A stretch of DNA of 64,000 nucleotides from Parus major (GCF_001522545.3 NC_031768.1:3082709-3146708), one strand, 5' to 3'. Positions 21,986 to 33,540 are shown, counted from the first letter of the stretch. Notes: a model not told the origin generated them from the sequence alone. Translations and numbers: made by a program.

Positions 21986-23891
21986 TAAACCCTGCCTGGG
22001 ACAGGCTGTGTCTGGAGAGGTCTCAGTCAGGCTCTGGAGCTCCATTTCCCTTTTATTTCCCAAAGAATCACAACTAGGGAATCCCAGGCAGCCCAAAATC
22101 TCCTCAAAAGCTGAAAAGGCTGTGGCTGATCCCCTGTAGGCGCTGGTGGCACCAGCTCTGGCAGGTTTTGAGTGCTGTGAGTGGTGATTCCCAGCCCTTG
22201 GCATCTCTTGGCTGAAGGAGGAGACACCAGCACAGGAAATGCAGCCTGGGGAAGATATTTCTGGGATGAAGAACTGACTGGCATTTAGCACTGCAAAGCC
22301 TTTTGTGCAGTGAGGGAAATGTCACAAGGAATTTTCTTTCCAGGGGAACGTGTGGGCTGCACTTTGCAAACGGATCTTGCAGAACAGAGAGGGACCCCGG
22401 GGAAGGGACCTTGGCTTTGTTTGCAGCAAACAGAAGCAAAACTCCACCTTTTTAGGGGAAGGTAAATAAGTCAAAGTGCTGACATCAGAGGGGAAGCTCC
22501 CTCCCTCTGTGCAATCTTCACCTGGCCTGCATTGCTGCAGCAAAGCCAGAGGTTGCAGAAAAACACATGGGATGAAAAATAAAATAGCCCATAACTCTGC
22601 AGCAATCAGGAGGGAGTTTTAGCTCATTCTTCATCCCTTTCACGTGCTGTGTTGAAATATGAGGCCAAGAAGGAGGCCAAAAGACTTAAAATGCCTATCA
22701 TGAGGTAATTCAGCCACAAACGCAGAGCAGGGGAACACAATGATGGCAGTGTGCTCGCTGCTTGCAGAGAGCTTGAAATATCAGAGCCCCACAGACCCTA
22801 AAACACACAATTAAAAATGGAACAACTCCTCAGGGCCCAAAAATTACCCACATCTCCCCCCCTGAAAACGTTTCACTCAAGTATCCTATAAAATTGGTAA
22901 TTGCTTGTGGCACCTGCACAATGTAGCTGTTGAGAAGGAACCCATGAAGGATCTCGGGTCACATCCCTGGGTTTGTGTCCTCCACTGACCACCACAGGCC
23001 TCTGTGCAAAGGACAGAAGGTTCAAGCAAGCCCTAAATGCTTTTCCCAGCTTTGGGAGAAGCAGTAGAACATTGCCAACCCATCCCACAGGAGAACCAAG
23101 TTGTCCAGGAGGATCCTGGACAAGGGAATTATTCACAAAGAAGAGATGGGGTCAGAGAAATGGACTGCAGGTTGAGCAAGGACCTGCTCCTGCATTTGTC
23201 TCCTCCTCGAGGCTCTCCAAAGGTGAAGGCAGAGCCCAAGAAAGCAGCAGACAGTGTTTTGCCTCTTGGCCACAACACAAAAGTGGGTTTAAGTTGCTTT
23301 TGTGCCCCCACAACTTCCCTGAGCATGATGGACCAACCACCCCCAGCTGCTGGAGGGGTTCTGGGTGACTTCAGGCAGCTGGTGAAGATGGAATGGAGGC
23401 AATACCAGCAGGGAAGAGGCAGTGAAATCCTCAAATCCAGTGCTGAGACCAAAACCCAAGGCCAGCTGAGCACTGGGGAATCCCTGCTGGCAGCAGGTGG
23501 ATTCCAGCATGGGCAGCACAGCAGGCACAGACCTGGCCTTCACCAACTGCATCGTGTTTGTGGTACCCATGGGATGGCAAACACATCCAAAAAATAAATG
23601 GAATTAAATTCCAGCCTGTTTGGACACTCACCTGCCCCCAAATCATCTGTTACAGAGCTTCCCTCTCTGTCACACCCACCTGACCGAATGGTGTCACAAA
23701 CATCATTTTCTTATTTGGTGCCATAATTATTGTTAATGTGGCTTTTACAGCTGCAGGATCAGACTGGAAAGTCAAAAAAAATTTCATTGCCCTGTTCAAC
23801 TGAACCAGTGAAACACAGGGAAAAATGGGGCATTTTTGGAATGGCTAAATACACACAAAAAAATTTTGTATCACAGACTCATGTGAAGGTG
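21986..23891. other. Unassigned single-copy DNA
   Basis: No repeat recognised. Frames such as plus 23037-23597 (186 aa) have no identifiable domain and overlap equally long frames on the other strand. No gene is called. Confidence 0.4.
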
Positions 23892-24165
23892 AACCAAATT
23901 CCAGAGGTTCACCTTTCTTTCTTTTTTAATCCTGGACAAATGGACACATGGGAAGTTACCTTGCCTTAGATTTACAATAGATTTACAATAGATTTACAGC
24001 AATAAAATTATTGCTGTTTACAGTTCCCTCTCTGAAATGAAAATGCTCTGAATCAAGATGAGGGAAAGCCCATGAGTTTGGAAAAAAAAAAATACATGTA
24101 GATGTGTGTGTGTGTGTCTGTGCATGTACTTTATTTATTTCTTTCTTAGATTTTCCTTCCTAGAA
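23892..24165 (+). repeat. Copy A of an unclassified direct repeat (274 bp)
   Basis: From AACCAAATTCCAGAGG to TTTTCCTTCCTAGAA this sequence recurs at 26274-26532 in the same orientation with roughly 90 percent identity. It contains a TG microsatellite and an internal triplication of an 11-base word GATTTACAATA (23970-24000) absent from copy B. Its right edge coincides exactly with the 3' tip of a minus-strand CR1. It is not CR1 and I cannot name the family. It could be a small segmental duplication or an unlisted interspersed repeat. Confidence 0.9.
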
Positions 24166-24245
24166 GGTTGGAAAAGATCTGCAAGATCATCCAGTCCCAC
24201 CATCACCCCAGCACCACCATCATCATCCCTAAACCGTATCCCCAG
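24166..24245 (-). mobile_element. CR1 LINE 3' tip, minus strand
   Basis: Plus strand reads GGTTGGAAAAGATCTGCAAG, ATCATCCAGTCCCACCATCA and CCCTAAACCGTATCCCC. This is the reverse complement of a CR1 3' end (the ...GATCTTTTCCAACC side). The ATTCTGTG octamers are missing and the element abuts repeat copy A directly. Confidence 0.8.
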
Positions 24246-24387
24246 GATATTAAATAAAGATCAAAACACAGACCAATTTTAAAGCTGAGAATTCTATCCT
24301 AAATTATTAGCATAAACAAATAATCACAGTTTTCAAAGTGGAGAAATTAAATTATTCATTTTTATGAGTTTATTTATATATTTTATA

Positions 24388-24414
24388 TTTATATCACCAT
24401 AATGGTGATATAAA
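24388..24414. repeat. Perfect 13-bp-arm palindrome
   Basis: Arms 24388-24400 and 24402-24414 are exact reverse complements around a single A (core ATCACCATAATGGTGAT). It lies in AT-rich DNA between the two copies of the unclassified repeat. It could extrude as a cruciform or be a palindromic remnant of a transposon end. A 27-base palindrome is rare but not extraordinary by chance in AT-rich sequence. Confidence 0.85.
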
Positions 24415-24960
24415 CCCTTCTCAAGTGCCAGTCATTTTAGCTGCTGTCTTCAAATTTCTGTCCTCAGCAGCTGAAAACAAGAGAAAGGAGTGCTAGAAAT
24501 AGCACAAAACTGACTTGGATTTTCTTGCAGTAATAGGAAAAAGTTCATTTAAAGATAAAATCTGAGCATGGAGACAGGAACTGGCTCAACCAGACGGTGG
24601 CACTATAAGCACTTGCTATCATGAGGGCAGTATAAATAGGGGAAAAAAATATTAAATATTTCAATAAATAACTAAAAGAGAAAAAAAAAATAAAACAGGG
24701 CAGCAGAGTTTTACACTGCTGCATCTTTTACTTTATGAGAGATCTTTGCATAAGTGATGGCTAAATATAAATTAATTGTCTGTGTTGCCCAAACCTTTAG
24801 CTGAATGAACAGTGTGTGAATAGAAACGGAGTAAGAGCATCCTGTGGCATCTTTTAAAAAGCTTTCAAAGCGAAATCCAAACCCTCAAATAGCAGGGGAG
24901 GATCCCAGTGGGCTGCCAGATGACCTTGCTCATCACACCAGCAACACCAGCATGTGGATC

Positions 24961-25010
24961 TCAAAATATATCAAAATATACCAAAATATATCAAAATATA
25001 TCAAAATATA
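24961..25010 (+). repeat. 10-bp tandem repeat x 5
   Basis: Five head-to-tail units of TCAAAATATA, with one variant first base (C for T) in the third unit. A partial unit TCAGAC follows. Ten bases is close to one helical turn, so the A-tracts are in phase and the DNA may be intrinsically curved. Confidence 0.95.
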
Positions 25011-25541
25011 TCAGACACGAAGCACTGAGCTCAACACCAAACTGAAGCACCGGTGTCACAAATTCAGGAGGAAAGTCTGGCTGCTCTGCTGGCAGTGGCT
25101 TCTGTGTGGCCAAGATTTGCCCTTTAAGAAAATTTCAGGGCCTGGTTTTTCACAGAAGTGTGAATTTGTGTGCAGGGGCAGAACCCCTCCTGATTTACAG
25201 GGAAAATCAACCCAAAAATGTGTTTGAAGGCACAAGGGGTGCTCTGCCTGATGGAGGGAAAAAGGAAGCATGAAGGCCTCTGGACACCACCCTACCCAAA
25301 TTCCCTGGCTAACAACAGAGTTTCTTAACAATTTTTTCTTCCTTTAATTCCATTTTCACTGTTTCTCTACAGATTTTTTTCGCCTTCCTTCTTGCAGCAC
25401 TTTGTAGGATTATTCCTTTTTAAGAACTATTTCTCTCTTACCCAGGTTAATCCCTGAAATGTTCTATTTCATCATTCTTGTGGAAAATAGAAAATAGAAA
25501 CCAGCATTCCTCCTCTTCCCTGACACCAACAAATGACAAAT

Positions 25542-26273
25542 TCATAAATACTGCTTTAAATTAATTGATTTCAGAGTATTTTCCAAATGAATCCTGCACC
25601 ACTGCTGGTTTAGAGGTGGAGCAACATGAGAGAACCCAGAATTAGAACAATGATCCTGCAAACACTTGTTTATATAAAGAACTTTATGAGACCTTTTGAT
25701 GTGGCTGCTTGGAGATCTCAAGTGTGCAAAAGTGTTTGAGGACCAAGCCCTCATCACTTGCAGCAGCTCTTCTCCTTCTTCATCTACCTTGATAAAAACT
25801 GTCATTTTCAAGAAAAACATTGTTTTTAGCAATGTCTCCTCAGAATGGGAAGAAAGGGGAGGGAAAAAGTAGTAAAACCCAAAGCTGTAGTAAAAAAAAA
25901 ACATTCTGGTTTGAAAAACGGCCCAGATTAAAAATAAATACAAAAATCTTTCTTGCTTTTTTTTTTTTCCTTTTTTTTCTTTAATTACAAAGAAAACCAA
26001 ACAGTCAAAATTTCCATGGTCTTTCTCATGTTGAAATGTCAAAAATTGGGTTGCCAAACACCATTTGAAGTTTGGTAACAGCAACAAGGAGATTTCAACA
26101 CGTGACATTTCAGCTACTGAAATATGAGACCAATGTCAGGACTAATATCAATATATAAATATATACATTTCTATATATATATATATAAATATATAGTTTT
26201 TCTCAATTACATAAAGTTACTTTTTTTTTTTTTTTTTCATTGCAAAATCACCATTATTCACTGCTTTGAAAAT
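25542..26273. other. AT-rich single-copy DNA
   Basis: Contains a 188-aa open frame on the minus strand (25542-26108), rich in F, K and L because of poly-A/T runs at 25893-25903 and 25960-25981. Composition explains it and no domain is seen. A short TATA microsatellite occupies about 26155-26205 and a 17-base T run lies near 26221-26237. Confidence 0.45.
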
Positions 26274-26532
26274 AACCAAATTCCAGAGGTTCACCTTTCT
26301 TTCTTTCATAATCCTGGACAAATGGACACATGGGAAGTTACCTTGCCTTAGATTTACAAGAGGTAAAATTATTGCTGTTTTCAGTTCCCTCTCTGAAATG
26401 AAAATGCTCTGAACCAAGATGAGGGAAAGCCCACGAGTTTGGGAAAAAAATAATAATAATACATGTAGACGTGTGTGTGTGTGTCTGTGTTTGTACTTTA
26501 TTTATTTCTTTGTTAGATTTTCCTTCCTAGAA
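26274..26532 (+). repeat. Copy B of the unclassified direct repeat (259 bp)
   Basis: Counterpart of 23892-24165, offset 2382 bases. It lacks the triplicated 11-mer and has a longer AATAAT microsatellite before the TG run. It continues without break into unrelated sequence (TGCAAAGAAAGC) where copy A meets a CR1. The upstream flanks of the two copies are unrelated. Confidence 0.9.
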
Positions 26533-27091
26533 TGCAAAGAAAGCTAAGGATATGTCTCACAGTGAATAATCAGACTGGCTAAGTGCTTCCTTGAGGAAAC
26601 AAAAAGGAGGAAATGCAACCATGGTTTGCTTCTTGCTTTTCAAAAAAAAAATTATTTTTACTTCTGGTTTCCAGTGAAGAAAAAAAACCAAAACAAACAG
26701 AGACAAAAACCCCATCCTCATGGGGACATGAGCTCACTTTTGCACACTTCAACATGTTACTCATTCCCACTTGGTTCCTCTTGTTTGATGGCTTATCCTT
26801 GCTCAACTTAAGGGAAATAAATTGAGTGAGGCTTTATCAGGCTAGCAGAGCAGGAGGGAAACAGGTGCCACTTACTCTGATGCTGCACTGCTCCTTGAGC
26901 CAGAGCACTCAACAGGACCCACCAGAAATCCCTCAGGAGATGCTCCAACACCACACTGGGTTGAATTCTGAGGAATTCACCCTCAGAACTCGTCCAACCC
27001 CTGCAGAACTCCTTGTGCAGAGATGCACCCCACAAAACCCCTCTGATTCAATACACACGTTAAGCCTTTCGTGTGTCAGACTCATTTCACA
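26533..27091. other. Unassigned single-copy DNA
   Basis: No gene, repeat or clear regulatory signature recognised. Confidence 0.4.
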
Positions 27092-27150
27092 CAATCCCAG
27101 AATCATTTAGGTTGGAAAAAGCCTCCAAGGTAATCAAATCCTACTTTTGA
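27092..27150 (-). mobile_element. CR1 LINE 3' tip, minus strand
   Basis: Plus strand reads CACAATCCCAGAATCATTTAG, GTTGGAAAAAGCCTCCAAGG and TAATCAAATCC, the reverse complement of a CR1 3' end. Only about 60 bases remain. Confidence 0.8.
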
Positions 27151-27267
27151 GTGTTTTTCTCTATCCCCTTCATTTCTCTGCCACATCTTTTCTCTTTCCC
27201 AGCAGCAATCTGATGAAAATAGGAGCCCATAAGGAAGAATCACACAGGGCTCTGGCCCTTTTCATAC

Positions 27268-27420
27268 AATGCTAGAATTCTTAAGGTTGGGGAAGGCTTT
27301 TAACATCATCAAGTCCAAACCTCAACCCAGCAGCAGCACCACCACATTCACCATCAAACCACATCCTCAAGTGTTCATTCTCTGAACACTTCCAGGCATG
27401 GTGACTTCCATTTGCTAGGA
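27268..27420 (-). mobile_element. CR1 LINE fragment, minus strand
   Basis: Plus strand reads GAATTCTTAAGGTTGGGGAAG, ATCATCAAGTCCAAACCTCA, ACCATCAAACCACATCCTCA and CTTCCAGGCATGGTGACTTCC, a diverged reverse-complement CR1 3' region ending in the CCAGGGATGGTGACTCCACC-type block. Old copy. Confidence 0.8.
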
Positions 27421-27442
27421 CTGCAGCGAGGATATTTAACAA

Positions 27443-27477
27443 TAGGTGGTCCCTTCCACCCTGTGATTCTGTGGTCA
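27443..27477 (+). mobile_element. CR1 LINE 3' tip, plus strand
   Basis: A 35-base tip: AGGTGGTCCCTTCCACCC then TGTGATTCTGTGG. It lies about 20 bases after the minus-strand CR1 at 27268-27420, so the two are in opposite orientation with the plus copy reading away. Confidence 0.65.
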
Positions 27478-29934
27478 CAGAATTCAACCAAGGTTTGCTC
27501 TGCCAGCCAAGCCTGCTCACCTGTCTGATCTTCCCTGAATCCCTGAAGGATTCCCCGTGCTCTCACTGCTGGCAGGAACAGGATCTGCCCCCAGGTGAGA
27601 TCACTGGGTGCACCAGGTTTCTTTTGGAAGTGCTGGCAGGAGGAGCAGCAGATCTCTCTTTTTCAGACCTGCTATCACTCGCTAATTTTGGCTTATCAGC
27701 AATACCAAAGAAAAAGTAATTTCTTTTCCTGGATTTGGTCATTGCCTTCCTCTTCTTACTGCAACTTATAGTTCAGGATAATATACCGTGCTGTAAAATG
27801 GAGTAACAACCTCCACAGAGTTTCCTCTTCAAATGCTTCAGTGCTGTTTCCTCTGAGCTAAGTTTTCCTCTCTGCTCAGGCCGAGCTCCCTCCCCACGCA
27901 GAGCTGGGATCAGAGCAGATGAAGCAAGCTCTGGTTATCTGCCCAGTGAACCATCCCGACAGGCACCAAGCTTGTCCAAGGGTCCTTCCCCCTGTGCCAG
28001 GCAGGGAGCAGCATTCCTCCTGCAGAAAGCACTGGGAAGATGCTGGGAGAGCCCAGGGACAGCAGGGTCACCCTGCCTGGAGCTGAAATGGGCGCGTGAT
28101 CTTCAACCATCACCAAAAAACTGTCGAAATGGTCTCACTCCACAGGCCCACTTGTGAAACAGAGTCTGCAAAGCCTCAGAAGATGCCCCCAGACAGCCCC
28201 CAAATCCCTGGTGCTTCATTCCAGCACAGTGCAGAACACACCCAGCACTGAACTGCCTCAAAATCAGGCGATCCGGGGGCTTCGGGAGCTCACAACGTGA
28301 GAAGCTTCAAGACATAAATTTCTCCAGGCTTTATTTCACCACATCTGTCTGGAGTGCAGTCTTAGCCCAGAATTGCATCCCCAAGCAGGGCCCAATTCAC
28401 CCTGAGGGCTCCAGAGAAGTGCCACAATGTGGAGAGACCCTGAGGAAAACGCTGGTTTGCTCAGCCTGAAACACCGTGTTCACTCAGCCTCTGGTTCAAA
28501 GGCTTTTCATCAGCATCACAATTCCTGCCCTGTCCTCCTTGCAGTCAGTATTCTTCAAAATTGCAGAGCTCCATGGCCATGGGGAACAAGGATTCTTTGA
28601 TGGCTGATGACTCCCTGAAGTCCTGGCAATGCTGAGCAGCTTTGCCAAAGTGCCATCCTTGCAATGCAGCTGCACATGGCACCTTTGTCACTGATTTATC
28701 AGAGATTTCAGAGAGGGAGAAGAATCAATTCTGCCCATTCTAGATGAAAATCCAACTTTAGAATGGTTTTGGGTTTGTTTTTTTTTTTTTTTGTGAATTA
28801 GGAAAGAAGACTGGTTTTTTGGCTAGCTTTGTACATAAATACTAAAATCCTAAAACTCCCTAAGCAACAGCTCTAAAACAGAGCTGGGATAATTCACTGA
28901 AGTCATCAACACTCAGGAAATCGTACACATCTTTTAGTGGCACCTCAGACACAAAACCAAAGCCTCCCTGGTGCTGTAAAACATAGAAACCGAATCTAGA
29001 TTAAAAATACATGCTGCTATTATGTACCATCATTGCCAGGCTTCAGCAGAACTAAATTATCTCCCAGCTAACACAGAAAGCAACCTCAGCTAAAACCAGC
29101 GAGAATAACGACGGCAGAAATCAAAACTGGAGCCACAGCAGAGACCGAAGAGGGAAGATAAAAGCCACTGAGAAGAACAAGCCAGGTTGTGACACGGCTT
29201 TTCGTGAGCTGCCTCATTACAGGAAAGGCTGCCAAAGCCAGGCAGGCTCTCAGTGTCAGATAAATGAGAAGCAAAAACCGAAAGATAAAGCTCGCTGCAA
29301 AACCAAAGGGGAACAAGTAGGTGGCTGTGCTGAGGGAGCAGAGGCTGCCTCCAAGAGCTGCTTTCTGGCTGAGCACTGAAAGTGTGAAGGAGGCCAAGAC
29401 AAAGTCATTCAAGATGTCTGGGGGGGAAAAAAAATGACAAACCTCTAATTAAAAAGTTTGTGTGTGGGAAAGCTGCATGTGGTCCCGGGCAGTGGGGAAG
29501 ACAGCAAAGCTCATGCCAAACTGAGACTCAGGGACTGACAGAGGATGCAATCCCAGTGTGAATGGATGAGTTTGATCCCCTGACAGATGAATCTGGCAGC
29601 TATTTGAGGGTGAGGGTGGTTGCCTTTCACATTTTGGCAGCACTGGTGGAACTGAAGCCAGCTGAGCCCCTCACACACAGCCTGGGGCACAGCCCTGCCT
29701 CCCCTGACACACCAGCTCAGCTCCCTTGGCCCAAAGGTTCTTTAATTATGTTATTATGATCCCTTTTCATTCCAGATATAGGTCACTAATCCCAAAGGAG
29801 GCCTCTAAGCTAGCCTAGATTTGACAATCTCCATCCTGTGTCAATCTTCACTCCGATGTGGCTGCTGGCAACTGGGGCAGAGGTGAGACATTTCCAAAGT
29901 GCCCTCGTGCCCAAGGTGTCTCTCTGGGAGAGAC
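27478..29934. other. Unassigned single-copy DNA
   Basis: No repeat family recognised in about 2.4 kb. A hydrophobic 108-aa frame on the minus strand (29086-29412) has three apparent membrane-like stretches but no recognisable family, and a Kozak context and splice sites cannot be judged. I do not call it a gene. A T run lies at about 28778-28791. Confidence 0.4.
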
Positions 29935-30120
29935 AAACCTGGAAGCCCTGGCACAGGGTGCCCAGAGCAGCTGGGGCTGCCCCTGGATCCCTGGCAGTGC
30001 CCAAGGCCAGGCTGGACAGGGAACAACCTGGGACAGTGGGAGGTGTCCTGGCCATGGCAAGGGGTAGAATGAGGTGATCTCTACAGTCCCTTCCAACCCA
30101 AAGAATTCCATGATTCCATG
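29935..30120 (+). mobile_element. CR1 LINE 3' end fragment
   Basis: Contains CCCTGGCACAGGGTGCCC, AGAGCAGCTGGGGCTGCCC, CCAAGGCCAGGCTGGACAGG and GTCCCTTCCAACCCAAAG, ending in ATTCCATGATTCCATG. Plus-strand CR1 3' UTR plus the end of the RT-coding part, of the same young subfamily as 18112-18298 but more diverged. Confidence 0.92.
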
Positions 30121-31861
30121 AAACTCTTCCCACTATGGAAGAGGGCACTGAAGACTCACTGATCTCACCCCAGTCTTGGAGTTGGCAGGAATGGTTCCCA
30201 TCTCACATTAACAACTGAGGACATCCCAGGAAAGCTGGGGAAATAAAACTTACTGGAAACAATCTAGACAGAAAGAGGCAGAGGAAAATTCAAAGGTGCT
30301 TCCTTTTGAAAAGGGTGAATAGAATGATAGCAATTCTTACTATTCTTCAAAGGGACCCTCCCTCCAGGGGTAGAAACCTGGAAGATTAAGAAATAATGAG
30401 ACTAACCTAAAGTAGAGCCAGAAGTGGAATGAGAAGTGATTATTTTATTCTGTGCCTTTTTGGACTGATTTTCGAACAGGTATAAAAAAATTACTCATTT
30501 CTAAACTGTCAGGAGCCACACCTTCCATCAGAGGTAAGCTCTTCCAGTTAATCCCACCAAATACTGCTTAGCTTGTTTGCCATACAGAGACCAGAGACTG
30601 ATTCCAAACCACCATTTCCCTCTTCAATCCATCACCTTCAGGAAGGAAATGCTCTTCTGGAATGCACATGTATTATTATCATCCCCACACAGATTCATTT
30701 ACAAGGCATAAAAGTGCCCCCAACTTTGCCCTTGAGTCACATATGGCAGTGACTAAAACCTCCTTTAATGCAATAGCAACATTAAATATTTGCAATAAGA
30801 ATCTGACAGTAACCAGCAGAAGCTCCAATCAAGATAAGAGGCTGTGGTGTGATTTATTGACTGTCAGAAAGCTCTTGGTAGCTGGACTGAGCTGGAAAAC
30901 CTCTCTGCATCATGTGGAGGAGGCACAAGTTAACAGGCAAAGGTCAGAGGAGCTGGAGCTTTCTTGCCTCCCCCACAGACTCATAACTGCTGATATAAAG
31001 AGGGAGGGAGAAAATCAAATTGAGCTGCTGGGAACAGCTCAGAGCTATTCCAAAAGCATTATCCTCCCTAAAAGTCAGGAGGCAGAGGAGACCACATTAA
31101 CATCTTCGAATTAAAGAACAATGTATTAAGGCACATAAAGTCTAAAATATTATGGGAATGGGACAGTGTAACCCTCTCTTAGGGGGCTTGTACCAAAAAA
31201 GATGTGGACATCGTGTCTAGTGGCTTGTCACTGTCACACACACACTGCAGTGAGCAGAACAAAGTCAGATTTGATGAGAGACAATGATTAGGAAATGTGA
31301 TGGTTACAGTTAGAAAATCACTAATGAGACAGGAGGGGATCAGAGAATTTGCACTTGGAAAATGCCACACCAGGGCTTTGTTTATTGGGCCCTAGGAGAG
31401 TTGTCCATTTCCTAAGCGACTGGGAAGCCAAAACAAAGGCAGGGATTTCCTGTGACCTAGCTGTGCGTGCCAGCAGGTGAGATACCTGCACAGAGAGCAT
31501 CACCCAGGCCCCACTCACTGCCAGGGGACAGCAGGGAGCAGGAGCTGCTCCGTCTGCCCTGGTCCATCCCTGCAGGAGAAGGAGGTGAATCACCTCCTCC
31601 AGGTGTCTGAACCTCCCCACTGAGTGCAGGTGGAGCCTGGGTGACTAACTCTGACACAGATATCAAGGACACTGCTTTTGGTGACAGTAATCCCCTCCTA
31701 CTCCTGTCCATCCCACTTGTGTGTGTGTCCAAGCACCTGTGTGCCTCAGCACAGGTGTGGTGGGTGCTTGAATTCCTTTTGAGAGTACAAATCACACTTT
31801 CTGCTTCTGCCCCAGGAGTTCAATCCACAGACCCACCTGGAAGGACTTTTGGGGCTCTAAA
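30121..31861. other. Unassigned single-copy DNA
   Basis: No repeat recognised. The 150-aa plus frame at 30662-31114 is the longest and has no identifiable domain. Parts around 30680-30850 are AT-rich and site-like but not convincing. Confidence 0.4.
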
Positions 31862-32155
31862 TCATAGAAGTATAGAATTCCAGAATGGTTTGGGTTGGAA
31901 GGGATCTTAAATCCCATCCAATGCCACCCCTGCCATGGCAGGGACACCTCCCACTGTCCCAGGAGCTCCCAATGTCCAGCCTGGCCTTGGGCACTGCCAG
32001 GGATCCAGGGGCAGCCCCAGCTGCTCTGGCAATTCCATCCCAGCCCCTGCCCACCCTGCCAGGGAGGAATTTGTTCCCAATATCCAATCTAACCCTACTT
32101 TCTGTCAGTGTGAACGCATTGCCCTCTTGTCCTGTCACTAGAGGCTCTTGTCCAT
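31862..32155 (-). mobile_element. CR1 LINE 3' end, minus strand, young subfamily
   Basis: Plus strand opens with TCATAGAAGTATAGAATTCC, then GGTTTGGGTTGGAAGGGATC, CCACCCCTGCCATGGCAGGG, AGCTCCCAATGTCCAGCC, CAGCCCCTGCCCACCCTGCC and CTCTTGTCCTGTCACTAGAG. It therefore includes the whole 3' UTR and the end of the reverse-transcriptase frame (the SDRTRGN region near 32130). 5'-truncated at about 32155. Near-identical in its centre to the copies at 18.1, 34.4 and 37.7 kb. Confidence 0.95.
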
Positions 32156-32939
32156 CAAGGCTTTAATTTGTCCTCACCTGCCAGAAATTAGCACTGTCTG
32201 GCCATGCCGTGTGACAAGGGACATGGCCCTGTCATGCAGGACATGTCACCCTCCCAAGCTCTCTCACGTGAAGCTCCCCAAGGCAGAGGAGGCCCAGAAG
32301 AAAGCTGCTCCTTCTAGGTGAAGGGTCAAAAGAGGCAAGTTCAGTTAAAAGAAATTTTAAAAATTAAAAAAAAAAACAAAACAAACCACAAACAGACAAA
32401 AAAAAAAAACCAACAAAAAAACCCCAGGCTTGTTGTAGCTTAGAAATTCAGACTTTTCTTCAAATGTCAGACTAATCATCAACCTCAGGTTCAGTGGAGC
32501 AGAGAAGTGCAGGTTTCAAGCAGACATTGCCCAAGGAGGAACTTAAAGAAGCAATTTTGCTGAGAGGGGACCCAGACAGAGCATCAGAGCCCTTGCACAG
32601 CCCTCCAGCTATGAACACCTGCCCCTCCTCGAGTCAGCAGCAAAGCTGCCACTTCTTCCACTGCCACCAGAACTTCACCCTGGTCATCATCTCTTTGTTT
32701 GTGTATGGGAAAATATTACAGCTTGAAGGCAGAAACTTTATTGTCCTGTAAACAACTTTTTGATAAGCCATCCCCTTGCCCTTCCCTGTTCTGAGTTGAA
32801 AGACTAACTTTCTTTTACTGCCCAAACAACCCTCCCATATCAGGGTCAGTTTCTTTCCTACCACTTCATCAGAATGTTTGTTCTTCTTTATCACCCAGAT
32901 CAATATTTATCCTTGTGGGTGGAAACTGCTCTCTCTCTG
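32156..32939. other. Single-copy DNA with an A-rich low-complexity tract
   Basis: An A/C-rich simple tract (poly-A with ACAAAC words) occupies 32355-32425. The rest is ordinary, and no gene is supported. Confidence 0.5.
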
Positions 32940-33540
32940 CTCACCACGCTCTTATCACGTTAAAGTTTAACGTCACTGAAGAGGTAGTAAATGACAACTG
33001 AGCCTCCATAACCAGAAAGGCTTTATTTATTTCATTAAATAATGCATTTTACTGAGAAAGCCGACCATATAATTCCCAGACAGGATCCTAAACACATTTT
33101 TCACAGTAATGAGCCTCCACTGACTGCCTGTGTTTTGATAATGTAACTCCACCTTAAGAAATGTCTGGCACAGTCTGATCCCATTCTGGCTCCACAAAAC
33201 TCCGACAGGTAACTCCATAGTTATGCTGTTGACTTACAAAGGACTGGAATCAGACCTGTCACCTCTATGTTTATCAAATCCTCTTTTGTTGTTTTTTTTT
33301 TAGCTGCAGTTTCCATGCAGGTTTTAAAGCAGAGGAGAATTCGCAATACTTTGTTTTTCTCAAAGGTTTTCCTTGACTGCCTGCTGAGGGAAATGTCTGC
33401 TCCAAACTCCCGTGCCAGCAGAGTTTAAATGAGGGGTTTTGTTTACGTCTTTTTGTGGATTAATTCATTATTGAGATTAGCTTTCTAGTAATCATTAGCC
33501 ACTGCTAGGCAAACTCTGAAGTGGCTCGGGCTTCGAGTTC
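32940..33540. promoter_or_regulatory. Candidate conserved non-coding element
   Basis: Six hundred repeat-free bases rich in homeodomain-type words: TTATTTCATTAAATAATGC near 33025-33045, GATTAATTCATTATTGAG (33459-33476), then TAGTAATCATTAGCC. There is also a forkhead-type TTTGTTTACG (33438-33447) and isolated CpGs (CACGTTAAAGTTTAACGTC, itself an imperfect palindrome at 32957-32973). No coding frame. The clustering is what vertebrate developmental enhancers often look like. Conservation is unverified. Confidence 0.35.

Larger units (their letters stand above)
24246..25541. other. Unassigned AT-rich single-copy DNA
   Basis: Contains the palindrome at 24388-24414 and the 10-bp tandem array at 24961-25010, otherwise no recognisable feature. 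The frame at 24844-25227 (127 aa) crosses the tandem array and is not credible as a gene. Confidence 0.4.

Noticed and set aside
25542..26108. 188-aa minus-strand frame rich in F, K and L
   Set aside because: Composition follows poly-A/T runs. No domain.
23730..26351. Shared 25-residue peptide in the two repeat copies as a coding exon
   Set aside because: Both copies keep a frame ending MDTWEVTLP and a stop, but identity is the same inside and outside the frame, so it is explained by the DNA duplication.
29086..29412. 108-aa hydrophobic minus-strand frame
   Set aside because: Three membrane-like stretches, but short, single-copy and unsupported. A small membrane protein cannot be excluded without transcripts.
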